DNA from: Acidimicrobiaceae bacterium
GTDB taxonomy: Bacteria > Actinomycetota > Acidimicrobiia > Acidimicrobiales > Ilumatobacteraceae
Reading direction: 5' to 3'
Length of the DNA stretch: 15,316 nucleotides
Assembly: GCA_947486675.1 (NCBI GenBank)
Contig: CANKUF010000002.1
Span: 1 to 15,316, forward strand
Below the pieces are notes generated by a model. It saw only the letters and a program-made list of their open reading frames with translations. It did not search any database and had not been told where the DNA came from. The translations under genes were made by a program, and so were the position numbers. Shown here one piece after another: positions 4,647 to 11,703 of this stretch; the first letter of the stretch is position 1; each line of letters opens with the position of its first letter.

Positions 4647-7259
4647 GTGGCCTCCCCGCATCGCAACGCGCTCACGGGCGGCTATTCATTCGAACTCGAT
4701 ACATTTCAAATTCAGGCTTTTGATTGCATTGATGCTGGCGAAAGCGTTCTAGTAGCAGCGCCAACGGGATCTGGCAAAACAGTTGTCGCCGAATACGCAA
4801 TTGGCTTGTCTAGGAAAATGGGGAAGCGCGCGTTTTATACCGCTCCAATAAAAGCGCTTTCCAATCAAAAATTTCATGAATTAGTGAAGCTGTACGGTGC
4901 AAACGAAGTTGGCTTGCTTACCGGAGACAACAGCATTAACGCCCAAGCGCCGATTGTGGTGATGACAACCGAAGTCCTTCGCAACATGATTTATGCCCGC
5001 TCGTCCAATGTGGACAATCTTGGAGTTGTCGTTCTCGATGAAGTGCATTTCCTTCAGGACGCGTATCGAGGTCCGGTATGGGAAGAAGTGATCATTCATC
5101 TTGATCCAACGGTGCAGTTGGTGTGTCTTTCTGCAACCGTGAGTAACGCAGACGAACTATGCGAGTGGCTCACCACGGTGCGCGGACCAACCCGGCCAAT
5201 TGTTGAAAGTAAACGGCCTGTAGAGCTGACAAACCATTACGTGGTCGGCGACAAAACAACGAATCAATTGCGTGTGTTCGACACCATCGTTGGTGGCAAG
5301 CCCAATGAGCAGGTTTCCAAGATTGAGGCAATGGCGGCTCCTAAATCTAAGAAGCAACATCCATACGGATCACGCGGTAGACAAAGCGGTCCACCGAGTC
5401 GATTCTTTACTCCGAATCGCCCCGATGTTTTGATGCAACTTCAAGCAGATGATCTACTTCCTGCGATTTACTTCATCTTCAGCCGCAATCAATGTGATGA
5501 AGCGGCACACTCGTGCCTGAAGTTGGGAATTTCATTCACCACAGCCCAAGACCGAGAGATCATTGCGGGAATTCTAGAAAGTCACGTAGAGGCATTCACG
5601 GATGACGATTTGGCTGCACTGAACTACACGCGTTTTCTTCGTCAATTAGAGGCGGGAATAGGTGTACATCATGCGGGCCTTGTACCGAGCTTTAAAGAAG
5701 CCGTTGAAGAATGCTTCGCACAAGGTCTGGTGAAGGTGGTGTTCGCCACCGAAACGCTTGCTGTAGGAATCAACATGCCTGCTCGCGCCGTCGTGCTCGA
5801 CAAAATCACCAAATACAACGGTGAGACACATCAAATTCTTAAACCTTCCGATTTTTCACAGCTCACAGGTCGTGCAGGCAGGCGAGGCCTTGACACCATC
5901 GGGCACGCTCTCACATTGTGGAACCCGTTCGTCACCTTTGAGCAAGTTGCCGCCTTGGTATCGAGTCGATCCTTTGTCTTGAACTCGGCTTTTCGTCCGA
6001 CTTACAACATGGCGGCAAACCTCATCCGTACCACGAGTCGCGTTCAGGCTCGACATTTGCTCAATTTGTCATTCGCGCAATTTCAATCTGGACGCGAGAT
6101 CGTAGAGATTCAAGCACGCATTGCACGACGAGGCAAAGAAGAACAGCGTCTTCGTGAACAGTCGTACAGTGATTTCGGCGACATTGAGAACTATCGCAAG
6201 GGAAATGTAAAGACCAAAAGCTTCACCGATTTGGAAGCCCAATTTTCGCGCTTGCGACCGGGTGATGTTGTGCTCATTGGAGAAGCAACAGCAAGCGATC
6301 GACTTGTGGTGATTTCGACGGCCAGCAGAGGAACGGGTGGCAAGTTGTCTCTTTTGTCCATCAACAGGGGAGTTCGATCGGTCACTTCTCGTGATGTGAC
6401 CGACACGATTTACACATTGGGTCACATTGAATTACCCATGCCGTTCCAGCCCACAAATTCACGTTTTTTGAAAGAAACTTCCACACTATTGGCGAAGTTC
6501 AAGATCAATGATCGGGTTCTTTCTCGCAGTGGCAAGAAGAATTCGCGAGCGAACTCAGATCACCCGTTTTTGCGTGACCCTGATGCGAAATTCAAATTGA
6601 ATGCGGCTGAATCGGCCGATCGCGTGACAAAAGAACTCACTCAATTGGAAAAGCGTGTCTCAAGTTCAGCTCAGTCAGTGAGCAAGAAGTTTGATGATTT
6701 AACAAGCCTCCTTGAAGAGTGGGGGTACGTGAGCGATTGGTCACTTACGGCAAAGGGTGTGGTGTTGGGTCGCATTTTCCATGAATCCGACTTATTGATC
6801 GCCGAGTGTCTCGCAGAAGGTATTTTTTCGAATTTGAATGCTCATGATCTTGCGAGTCTTGCTTCCGTATTTGTATACGAAGATCGTCGCCGAGATGAAT
6901 CGGCAAAGCCACATTTCCCATCGCCTGAGCTAAAAAAGCGTTGGCTGCAAATTGAAAGCATTAGTCGGCGTATCACAGCAAGTGAAATCCGTGCTGGATT
7001 ACTTCCGCATCGCGCACCAGACGCCGGGTTTATGGCGACAGCATTCGACTGGTCACACGGAACATCGCTGTTCGATATTTTGGATGAAGACGATGTAACG
7101 GCTGGAGACTTCGTTCGAACCATGAAGCAACTCATCGATATTCTGCGGCAATTCACCACGCTTGACGACCAATCGGTTTCAACATCAACAAGCGCACTTG
7201 CAGCAGAGTCGCTGTTTACCGGTGTTGTTGCGGCTTCAAGTCAAATAGGCAAAACGTAG
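4647..7259 (+). CDS. helY: Ski2-like DEVH-box RNA helicase HelY
   Basis: The 870-residue protein is close to the length of mycobacterial HelY and related to eukaryotic Ski2/Mtr4. Motifs in order are a Q-type motif near F20-Q23, Walker A A-P-T-G-S-G-K-T (38-45), D-E-V-H (131-134), S-A-T (162-164), H-H-A-G-L in the second RecA domain, and motif VI Q-L-T-G-R-A-G-R-R-G (405-414). A basic, probably disordered insert (about 228-258) joins the RecA domains. The C-terminal third resembles the DSHCT helical domain of this family. The role is ATP-driven RNA unwinding in RNA turnover or processing, by family analogy. The GTG start is 5 bp after tatC, the conserved tatA-tatC-helY order of actinobacteria. 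The gene 2 bp downstream is probably co-transcribed. Confidence 0.92.
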   Translation: MASPHRNALTGGYSFELDTFQIQAFDCIDAGESVLVAAPTGSGKTVVAEYAIGLSRKMGKRAFYTAPIKALSNQKFHELVKLYGANEVGLLTGDNSINAQAPIVVMTTEVLRNMIYARSSNVDNLGVVVLDEVHFLQDAYRGPVWEEVIIHLDPTVQLVCLSATVSNADELCEWLTTVRGPTRPIVESKRPVELTNHYVVGDKTTNQLRVFDTIVGGKPNEQVSKIEAMAAPKSKKQHPYGSRGRQSGPPSRFFTPNRPDVLMQLQADDLLPAIYFIFSRNQCDEAAHSCLKLGISFTTAQDREIIAGILESHVEAFTDDDLAALNYTRFLRQLEAGIGVHHAGLVPSFKEAVEECFAQGLVKVVFATETLAVGINMPARAVVLDKITKYNGETHQILKPSDFSQLTGRAGRRGLDTIGHALTLWNPFVTFEQVAALVSSRSFVLNSAFRPTYNMAANLIRTTSRVQARHLLNLSFAQFQSGREIVEIQARIARRGKEEQRLREQSYSDFGDIENYRKGNVKTKSFTDLEAQFSRLRPGDVVLIGEATASDRLVVISTASRGTGGKLSLLSINRGVRSVTSRDVTDTIYTLGHIELPMPFQPTNSRFLKETSTLLAKFKINDRVLSRSGKKNSRANSDHPFLRDPDAKFKLNAAESADRVTKELTQLEKRVSSSAQSVSKKFDDLTSLLEEWGYVSDWSLTAKGVVLGRIFHESDLLIAECLAEGIFSNLNAHDLASLASVFVYEDRRRDESAKPHFPSPELKKRWLQIESISRRITASEIRAGLLPHRAPDAGFMATAFDWSHGTSLFDILDEDDVTAGDFVRTMKQLIDILRQFTTLDDQSVSTSTSALAAESLFTGVVAASSQIGKT

Positions 7260-7261
7260 AC

Positions 7262-7882
7262 ATGCCAATTGCTCCTGGTTCACCGTGGGGAACAACATCG
7301 CCTCTTCCCGAACGTGCTCAGTTCGTGTCATCAGATCGCGAGCTAGGAACATTCCTGCGGGACAATACCGCTCAACATATCCATGCGCGATCATTTTTCA
7401 TGCAATCAGGTGACATCCCACGATCCCTTGGGGTGAACAGAACATCAAACGACAGCGAATGCCTGCGTGTTGTTATTGACGCACTTTCCGTTTCTTATAC
7501 CGACACAAGTGGCGTTGAACATAGTGACGTGTGTATCGGATCTTTGAGCATTACTCGTCGGTTTCTTCGAGGTGCAGTTTCCGTGGTGACAAATAGCGGA
7601 TACTGGAGAGGTCACGAAGTTGCGCCCCGCGCGCATCTCAACGATGGAAAACTTGACATCTTCGAAGTTTCAGGTGCCATGCGTTGGAGCCAGCGACGGT
7701 TGATGTGGCAAAAAACGAAACTCGGCACACACCTGCCACATCCTTTGCTGAAATACAGCCAAGGAGACTTCTTTCATTGGGAGGGGAGTCCACAGCGCCT
7801 CTCGATCGATGGCCATTTTGTCGCCATGGCCTCCAAGGTTTCATGCCGAGTTCAGAGCGACTGTGTTCAGGTGTACGCCTAA
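7262..7882 (+). CDS. stand-alone protein resembling the C-terminal lobe of diacylglycerol/lipid kinases
   Basis: The 206-residue protein starts 2 bp after the helY stop. Its second half carries V-V-T-N-S-G-Y-W-R-G (108-117), A-P-R-A-H-L-N-D-G-K-L-D (121-132) and a G-x-H-L-P-H-P stretch near 155. These match the beta-sandwich lobe of DgkB/YegS-type lipid kinases (pattern 'aP.A...DG.LDv'). The N-terminal nucleotide-binding lobe with its G-G-D-G-T motif is absent. There is no room for it upstream because the gene abuts helY, and no stop-broken remnant was seen. It is therefore unlikely to phosphorylate lipid on its own. A lipid- or protein-binding role, or a partner supplied elsewhere, are inferences. 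There is no signal peptide or membrane span. Confidence 0.6.
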   Translation: MPIAPGSPWGTTSPLPERAQFVSSDRELGTFLRDNTAQHIHARSFFMQSGDIPRSLGVNRTSNDSECLRVVIDALSVSYTDTSGVEHSDVCIGSLSITRRFLRGAVSVVTNSGYWRGHEVAPRAHLNDGKLDIFEVSGAMRWSQRRLMWQKTKLGTHLPHPLLKYSQGDFFHWEGSPQRLSIDGHFVAMASKVSCRVQSDCVQVYA

Positions 7883-7914
7883 TAGGCATACCCGATAACG
7901 CTCGACGAGACTTC

Positions 7915-7920
7915 TAAGAT
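7915..7920 (+). promoter_or_regulatory. possible -10 element TAAGAT before the ThyX-like gene
   Basis: A TAnnnT hexamer lies in the 46 bp gap after the lipid-kinase-like gene, ending 8 nt before GTG 7929. It favours that start over TTG 7920, which it would overlap. No -35 was recognised, and read-through from the tat-helY operon is equally possible. Confidence 0.3.
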
Positions 7921-7928
7921 TGCCCCTC

Positions 7929-9527
7929 GTGACGGTCTACATTCCAGAAGTTTTCGAAGATGGTGAGGTGGAAATACTCAAGCGGTATTTCACCAATCTC
8001 GACCTCCCTGTGTTTGCGCTCGTCAATCTTCCAGAAGTCGTAAAGGGTGCACTGTTTGCCCGCTACAGCCGCAGTCCGAAAAGTTTGCGTCGGCTTTTCC
8101 TAGACGAGTTCGTAAACGATCTCGATCTCACAGGCGACATCGGTGTTGATGCGACAATCGGCATTGATAAGGCCGAAGCGCTGTACGAAAAGGTGTTCGT
8201 TGAATACGGCGATGACTCGGTTGCACAGCTGGGCGGAGTTCATTTGGCATGCGAACAGGCATCCAACTTGCTCACCAAGATCCTTGAGTGGGGCAGATTG
8301 ATGAGTTATCTCGAGCAGAGCACGAGGTATATCAATTACGACGCTCGTCTCGGTGGAAGATACCGGTACTACCGGGACCCTGAGATCTTGAGTGGTCCTT
8401 ATGGCACGCGTTACGTCGGAGACATGGATCGCATGTTCGACAGCTATAGCTCACTTGTTCAAACCGTCACAGAACATGTTCGCAAATCAATCCCGCGCGG
8501 CATCAACGATTCAGACTTTGTGTACCGTCAGGCAACACGAGCAAAAGGTCTCGATGCCGTACGTGGAATTTTGCCGGCTAGCGCATTATCCAATGTTGGA
8601 ATTTTTGGCACTGGACAGGCATACGAACAGATGCTGCTTCGCATGCGCGCGCACGCACTCCCAGAGTCGAGACAGTACGCCGACATGATGCTCACTGAAC
8701 TGCGCAAAGTTATCCCGAGCTTTTTGCGTCGTGTCGATTTGCCGGAACGTGGAGGGAAGTGGAGTAGTTACCTCGCAACCAATTCCGAACAAACCGCATT
8801 CTTGGTTGACGACATGTTTGGAGCACTTGAACCAGACCCAGTTAATGAAGTCGAACTTGTTGACTTCGACCGCGATGGCGAAAATAAATTGCTCGCAGCT
8901 ATTTGCTACGCGCATTCGCACTTGCCAGAGTCTCAACTACTCAATCGAGTCGATCAATTGAGTCATGACGAAAAGGTGCGTCTCATTGCGGCTTATGTCG
9001 GAAATCGAGACAATCGACGTCATAAGCCAGGACGTGCCTTCGAAAGAATTGACTATCGATTCGATGTGCTCGGTGACTACGGGGCATTCCGAGATCTGCA
9101 GCGACATCGTTTGCTCACGATCGAATGGCAACGTTTAACCCCCGACCATGGTTATGTGATGCCAGAACTTGTGGCTGAAGCAGGCGTCGCTGATGAATTC
9201 GAAGAGTCCATGACTCGATCTGCGACGCTGTATGAGGCGTTACGCCCCGATTATCCAGAGCAGGCCGCCTATGCCATCTCCATGGCGTACCGACTGCGAT
9301 ACAGCATGCAATTCAATGCTCGCGAGGCAATTCACCTCTTGGAACTGCGTTCTGCGCCTCAGGGTCATCCCGCATATCGCCGTGTGGTCATTGAGATGCA
9401 TCGTCTCATTGCCGAGAAGGCGGGTCACAGAGCTGTTGCCGATGCCATGACCCATATGACCTTTGAGGCTCCAGCGCTTGAACGCCTGGACTCGGAGCGA
9501 AAGGCCGAGAATCGGCGTAATTCGTAG
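7929..9527 (+). CDS. double-domain ThyX-like protein (FAD-dependent thymidylate synthase homologue)
   Basis: The 532-residue protein is about twice the length of normal ThyX and shows two ThyX-like halves. The first has G-D-D-S (94-97) and R-L-M-S-Y-L-E-Q-S-T-R-Y (123-134), aligning with the RxxSxNxxSxRY part of the signature, but W-G replaces R-H. The second half has Q-R-H-R (R392-H-R394), N-A-R (463-465) and L-R474, resembling the FAD and dUMP sites of ThyX, but T-I-E-W-Q-R-L-T replaces the S/N/S/R part. By family knowledge ThyX methylates dUMP with CH2-folate and FADH2 as a homotetramer with shared sites. Whether this fusion does so is not established. GTG 7929 was chosen over TTG 7920 (three residues longer) because of the codon and the TAnnnT box. 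No thyA is in the window. Confidence 0.75.
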   Translation: MTVYIPEVFEDGEVEILKRYFTNLDLPVFALVNLPEVVKGALFARYSRSPKSLRRLFLDEFVNDLDLTGDIGVDATIGIDKAEALYEKVFVEYGDDSVAQLGGVHLACEQASNLLTKILEWGRLMSYLEQSTRYINYDARLGGRYRYYRDPEILSGPYGTRYVGDMDRMFDSYSSLVQTVTEHVRKSIPRGINDSDFVYRQATRAKGLDAVRGILPASALSNVGIFGTGQAYEQMLLRMRAHALPESRQYADMMLTELRKVIPSFLRRVDLPERGGKWSSYLATNSEQTAFLVDDMFGALEPDPVNEVELVDFDRDGENKLLAAICYAHSHLPESQLLNRVDQLSHDEKVRLIAAYVGNRDNRRHKPGRAFERIDYRFDVLGDYGAFRDLQRHRLLTIEWQRLTPDHGYVMPELVAEAGVADEFEESMTRSATLYEALRPDYPEQAAYAISMAYRLRYSMQFNAREAIHLLELRSAPQGHPAYRRVVIEMHRLIAEKAGHRAVADAMTHMTFEAPALERLDSERKAENRRNS

Positions 9528-9597
9528 TTTTCGCGTAAAGCAAAGAAATTCGCATATTTGACCCCGTTATGGAGTACTCTCTCGCCGCACGCAGTTG

Positions 9598-9603
9598 AAA
9601 GGA
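9598..9603 (+). promoter_or_regulatory. ribosome binding site of the acidic Cys4 protein
   Basis: AAAGGA lies 7 nt before the ATG at 9611, a clear Shine-Dalgarno sequence. The 83 bp upstream gap also holds TTGACC (9558-9563) and TACTCT (9575-9580), but they are only 11 bp apart, so I do not call them a promoter pair. TACTCT alone could serve as a -10. Confidence 0.6.
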
Positions 9604-9610
9604 ATTATTA

Positions 9611-10081
9611 ATGTCAGACGACGATGTCATCGGTCCAGATGATCTAGATAGCGAGATACTTTCTGCCCCCGAGTTAGACGGTGACGAACTCGATGGTGAC
9701 GTACTCGAAATTGATGGTCTCGAGGATGATGGATTCGCCGTTGATGAGGCCATCGAAATTGCTGATGATCCAGATGAGATTCCTGTTGAAGCAGTTGCAA
9801 AAAAATCATCTGATGATGACGACGACGATGATGACATGCGCACTGAAGACGATGTTGAGGCAGACCTTGATGCGATTCTTAAAGAAAAGCTCACTGCAGC
9901 AGATGATTCTCCTCCCGAAGAAGATGAAGAAGATGCTGTCGTCGACGACAAAACCGATGGAATGGAGCGCCTACAACCTCGTCGCCCTGACGAAAGCCAG
10001 TGCACCCAGTGCTTCCTTCTCGTTCGCAATAGCGCCCCTGGTTGTCCTGTTGAGGACGATGCATGCCCGCTTTTCAAATAA
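9611..10081 (+). CDS. highly acidic protein with C-terminal Cys4 motif (DUF4193-like)
   Basis: The protein has 156 residues. Residues 1-120 are low-complexity and dominated by Asp and Glu, including an uninterrupted run of eight Asp around residue 75. The C-terminus carries E-R-L-Q-P-R-R-P-D-E followed by C131-x2-C134-F-L-L-V-R and C145/C152. The CxxCFLV core and an acidic N-terminus recall actinobacterial DUF4193 proteins, small putative zinc-ribbon proteins. The last two cysteines here are spaced differently from the usual C-R-D-C. Metal binding is inferred from the four cysteines. The gene has its own Shine-Dalgarno sequence. Its end overlaps the next gene by 19 bp. The role is unknown; acidic tails of this kind can mimic nucleic acid or bind basic proteins. 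Confidence 0.6.
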   Translation: MSDDDVIGPDDLDSEILSAPELDGDELDGDVLEIDGLEDDGFAVDEAIEIADDPDEIPVEAVAKKSSDDDDDDDDMRTEDDVEADLDAILKEKLTAADDSPPEEDEEDAVVDDKTDGMERLQPRRPDESQCTQCFLLVRNSAPGCPVEDDACPLFK

Positions 10082-10449
10082 CCGACCGGATCAAACAGGA
10101 CGTGCGTAACGCACGCATGATTGGCGAATTCACGGTAAAAATCGGCGCGCAAAAATTGCCGGGACTTATTTGGAGCGTGGTATCAAAAGTTCGCAGTTCC
10201 GTATATCCCGAAACTGCTCCACGTATTCGGCCAACAGATGCTCCAGAGCCTGTTGTTGCGTCAACGGCATCTGTGCCACGCAGCGCAGAACCGCGGGAAG
10301 GATACGACCTGTTGACAGGAACACAGGTTGTAGAGCTCCTCGCATCCGTCGAGGAATTGGAAGCCCGCAAGATTCTTGAGTACGAGTGCACTCACCGCAA
10401 TCGGGCGGTGGTTATTGCAGCCGCACGGTCAGTAACCACTCCACAGTGA
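10063..10449 (+). CDS. hypothetical protein with a 'GYD-LT' C-terminal helical module
   Basis: The 128-residue protein starts at an ATG inside the end of the preceding gene (19 bp overlap) and ends in TGA overlapping the GTG of the next (GTGA). This places it firmly in a three-gene unit. An N-terminal, possibly amphipathic helical region (1-45) is followed by a Pro/Ala/Ser-rich linker. The C-terminal module (about 79-122) has the pattern G-Y-D-x-L-T-x-x-x-V-V-x-L-L ... Y-E-x-x-H-R-x-R. This pattern recurs at the ends of unrelated actinobacterial small proteins (DUF8129-like, from memory). No catalytic residues are apparent. Function unknown. Confidence 0.6.
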   Translation: MPAFQITDRIKQDVRNARMIGEFTVKIGAQKLPGLIWSVVSKVRSSVYPETAPRIRPTDAPEPVVASTASVPRSAEPREGYDLLTGTQVVELLASVEELEARKILEYECTHRNRAVVIAAARSVTTPQ

Positions 10450-10898
10450 ACGCCTCGTTGTTTTCTGTTCGTCGTGCGACAGCACAAGATGCGTCTGCGC
10501 TTGCTGCATTAGAACAGTTGTGTGTTCAAGAATCTGAGGGCTTTCGGGGAAGCACACATCTGTTGTCGGCAGTTCCACCCATTGGACATGAGCTCGAGCT
10601 CTTTCAGGCAGATCCACAACACATAGTTTTGGTAATTGAATCGTCTGAAGAGTTGTGTGGTTTCGCCCAAATGGAGATTTCCGGCTCAGTCGCCATGGTG
10701 CAACGTGTATACGTCAGCCTAAAAGCTCGTGATCTAGGCGCAGGAGCCACGCTGATAGACGAACTCCGTGTTTATGCACGATTGCAAGGGTGCACCCGAA
10801 TTGATGCCTATGCACTACCTGGTGATCGACTCACAAAAAATCTGTTTGAGCGTGCGGGCATGAAAGCCCGATTGCTCATTGCATCAAGCGACCTCTAG
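10446..10898 (+). CDS. GNAT-family N-acetyltransferase
   Basis: The 150-residue product starts at GTG 10446, overlapping the previous TGA. An upstream ATG at 10386 in the same frame would put 20 non-homologous-looking residues in front and overlap the neighbour by 64 bp. The protein begins V-R-R-A-T-A-Q-D-A, a usual GNAT opening. It has a beta-strand M-V-Q-R-V-Y-V followed by the acetyl-CoA pyrophosphate loop R95-x2-G98-x-G100, and ends with the N-x-x-x-x-x-A-G-M pattern near the C-terminus. It would transfer an acetyl group from acetyl-CoA to an amine; the substrate is unknown. Its stop TAG lies within a palindromic CTAG that also supplies the stop of the convergent enoyl-CoA hydratase. Confidence 0.8.
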   Translation: MNASLFSVRRATAQDASALAALEQLCVQESEGFRGSTHLLSAVPPIGHELELFQADPQHIVLVIESSEELCGFAQMEISGSVAMVQRVYVSLKARDLGAGATLIDELRVYARLQGCTRIDAYALPGDRLTKNLFERAGMKARLLIASSDL

Positions 10899-11677
10899 CG
10901 ACCCTTCCACTGCGGTGGACGCTTTTCAATAAAGGCTGTAAGACCTTCTTTTGTGTCTTCTGATTTCAGCACAGCGCCAAATTCAGCGTTAGTCATGTTG
11001 ATGAGATTTTCATCCGATTCATAAGCAGCCGCTAGAACAATTTTACGCGACGCCCAAACAGCAAGCGGTGCCGAGAGTGCAACCTTGTTAGCAAGTTCAA
11101 TTGCTGCTTCGACTGCTTTGCCTGGTTCTACGAGTCGATTCACTAAACCAAGTTCGTATGCTCGTTGCGCAGATAGTGGATCACCCGTGAGGATTACTTC
11201 CATCGCCACGTTTTGACCAATCGCGCGAGGAAGACGGAACAAACCGCCAGCACCAGCAATGAGGTTGCGCTTCACTTCGGCGAGTCCGAATGCTGAGCGA
11301 GTTGTGGCAATCACCATGTCTGCGGCCAAAACTATTTCGCAGCCACCAGCCGTTGCCAAACCATCTACGGCAACGATGATTGGCTTCTTGCGATCGCGAT
11401 ACACAAAACCGGCAAATCCACCGCGTTCGGTGAAGAGATTGTTTTCACCAGAGTTCAAAGCCTTCAGGTCAGCACCAGCACAGAACACTGGGCGTTCTTG
11501 ACCTTCTGTGTTTGCACGAAGAATGCCCACCCAAACTTCGGGATCGTTTTCCAACTGATCGAGTGCAACCTCGAATGCTTGAGCAACTGCACCGTTAACA
11601 GCGTTGCGTGCTTCCGGACGGTTCAGAGTAATGAAACCGATTTGACCTTGCTTTTCAAAAGTGACGACGTCAGACAT
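10895..11677 (-). CDS. enoyl-CoA hydratase / crotonase-family protein
   Basis: The 260-residue length is typical of crotonases. The N-terminal strand I-T-L-N-R-P-E-A-R-N-A-V-N is the family signature. C66-A-G-A-D-L forms the first oxyanion-hole region, and G-L-A-T-A-G-G-C-E114 is the second. E114 and E134 (L-A-E-V) occupy the positions of the two catalytic glutamates of rat mitochondrial hydratase (E144, E164), so hydratase activity is plausible. The likely role is the second step of fatty-acid beta-oxidation. Some paralogues act on other acyl-CoAs, so substrate is open. The ATG start has TAGTCT exactly 6 nt upstream, suggesting its own leaderless transcript despite lying 26 bp behind the 460-residue gene on the same strand. 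Confidence 0.9.
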   Translation of the reverse strand: MSDVVTFEKQGQIGFITLNRPEARNAVNGAVAQAFEVALDQLENDPEVWVGILRANTEGQERPVFCAGADLKALNSGENNLFTERGGFAGFVYRDRKKPIIVAVDGLATAGGCEIVLAADMVIATTRSAFGLAEVKRNLIAGAGGLFRLPRAIGQNVAMEVILTGDPLSAQRAYELGLVNRLVEPGKAVEAAIELANKVALSAPLAVWASRKIVLAAAYESDENLINMTNAEFGAVLKSEDTKEGLTAFIEKRPPQWKGR

Positions 11678-11683
11678 AGTCCA

Positions 11684-11689
11684 AGACTA
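11684..11689 (-). promoter_or_regulatory. -10 element TAGTCT of the enoyl-CoA hydratase gene (leaderless layout)
   Basis: On the minus strand TAGTCT is followed by 6 nt and then ATG at 11677. The box sits in the 26 bp gap after the upstream gene, so the -35 region would fall inside the end of that gene. No Shine-Dalgarno sequence is present in the gap. Confidence 0.45.
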
Positions 11690-11703
11690 TGTCGGCAGAT
11701 GTC

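Noticed and set aside
7684..7917. Plus-strand open frame overlapping the end of the lipid-kinase-like gene
   Set aside because: It is an out-of-frame shadow of the gene that carries the N-D-G-K-L-D motif and has no independent start signal or domain pattern.
9558..9580. TTGACC and TACTCT before the acidic protein gene as a promoter
   Set aside because: The spacing is 11 bp, too short for a -35/-10 pair; only TACTCT could be a -10 on its own.
9406..10152. Long serine-rich open frame on the minus strand
   Set aside because: It is antisense to the acidic protein gene. Its poly-Ser content is the complement of GAT/GAC/GAA-rich codons, it has no start signal, and the plus strand has a clear Shine-Dalgarno sequence and a Cys4 domain.
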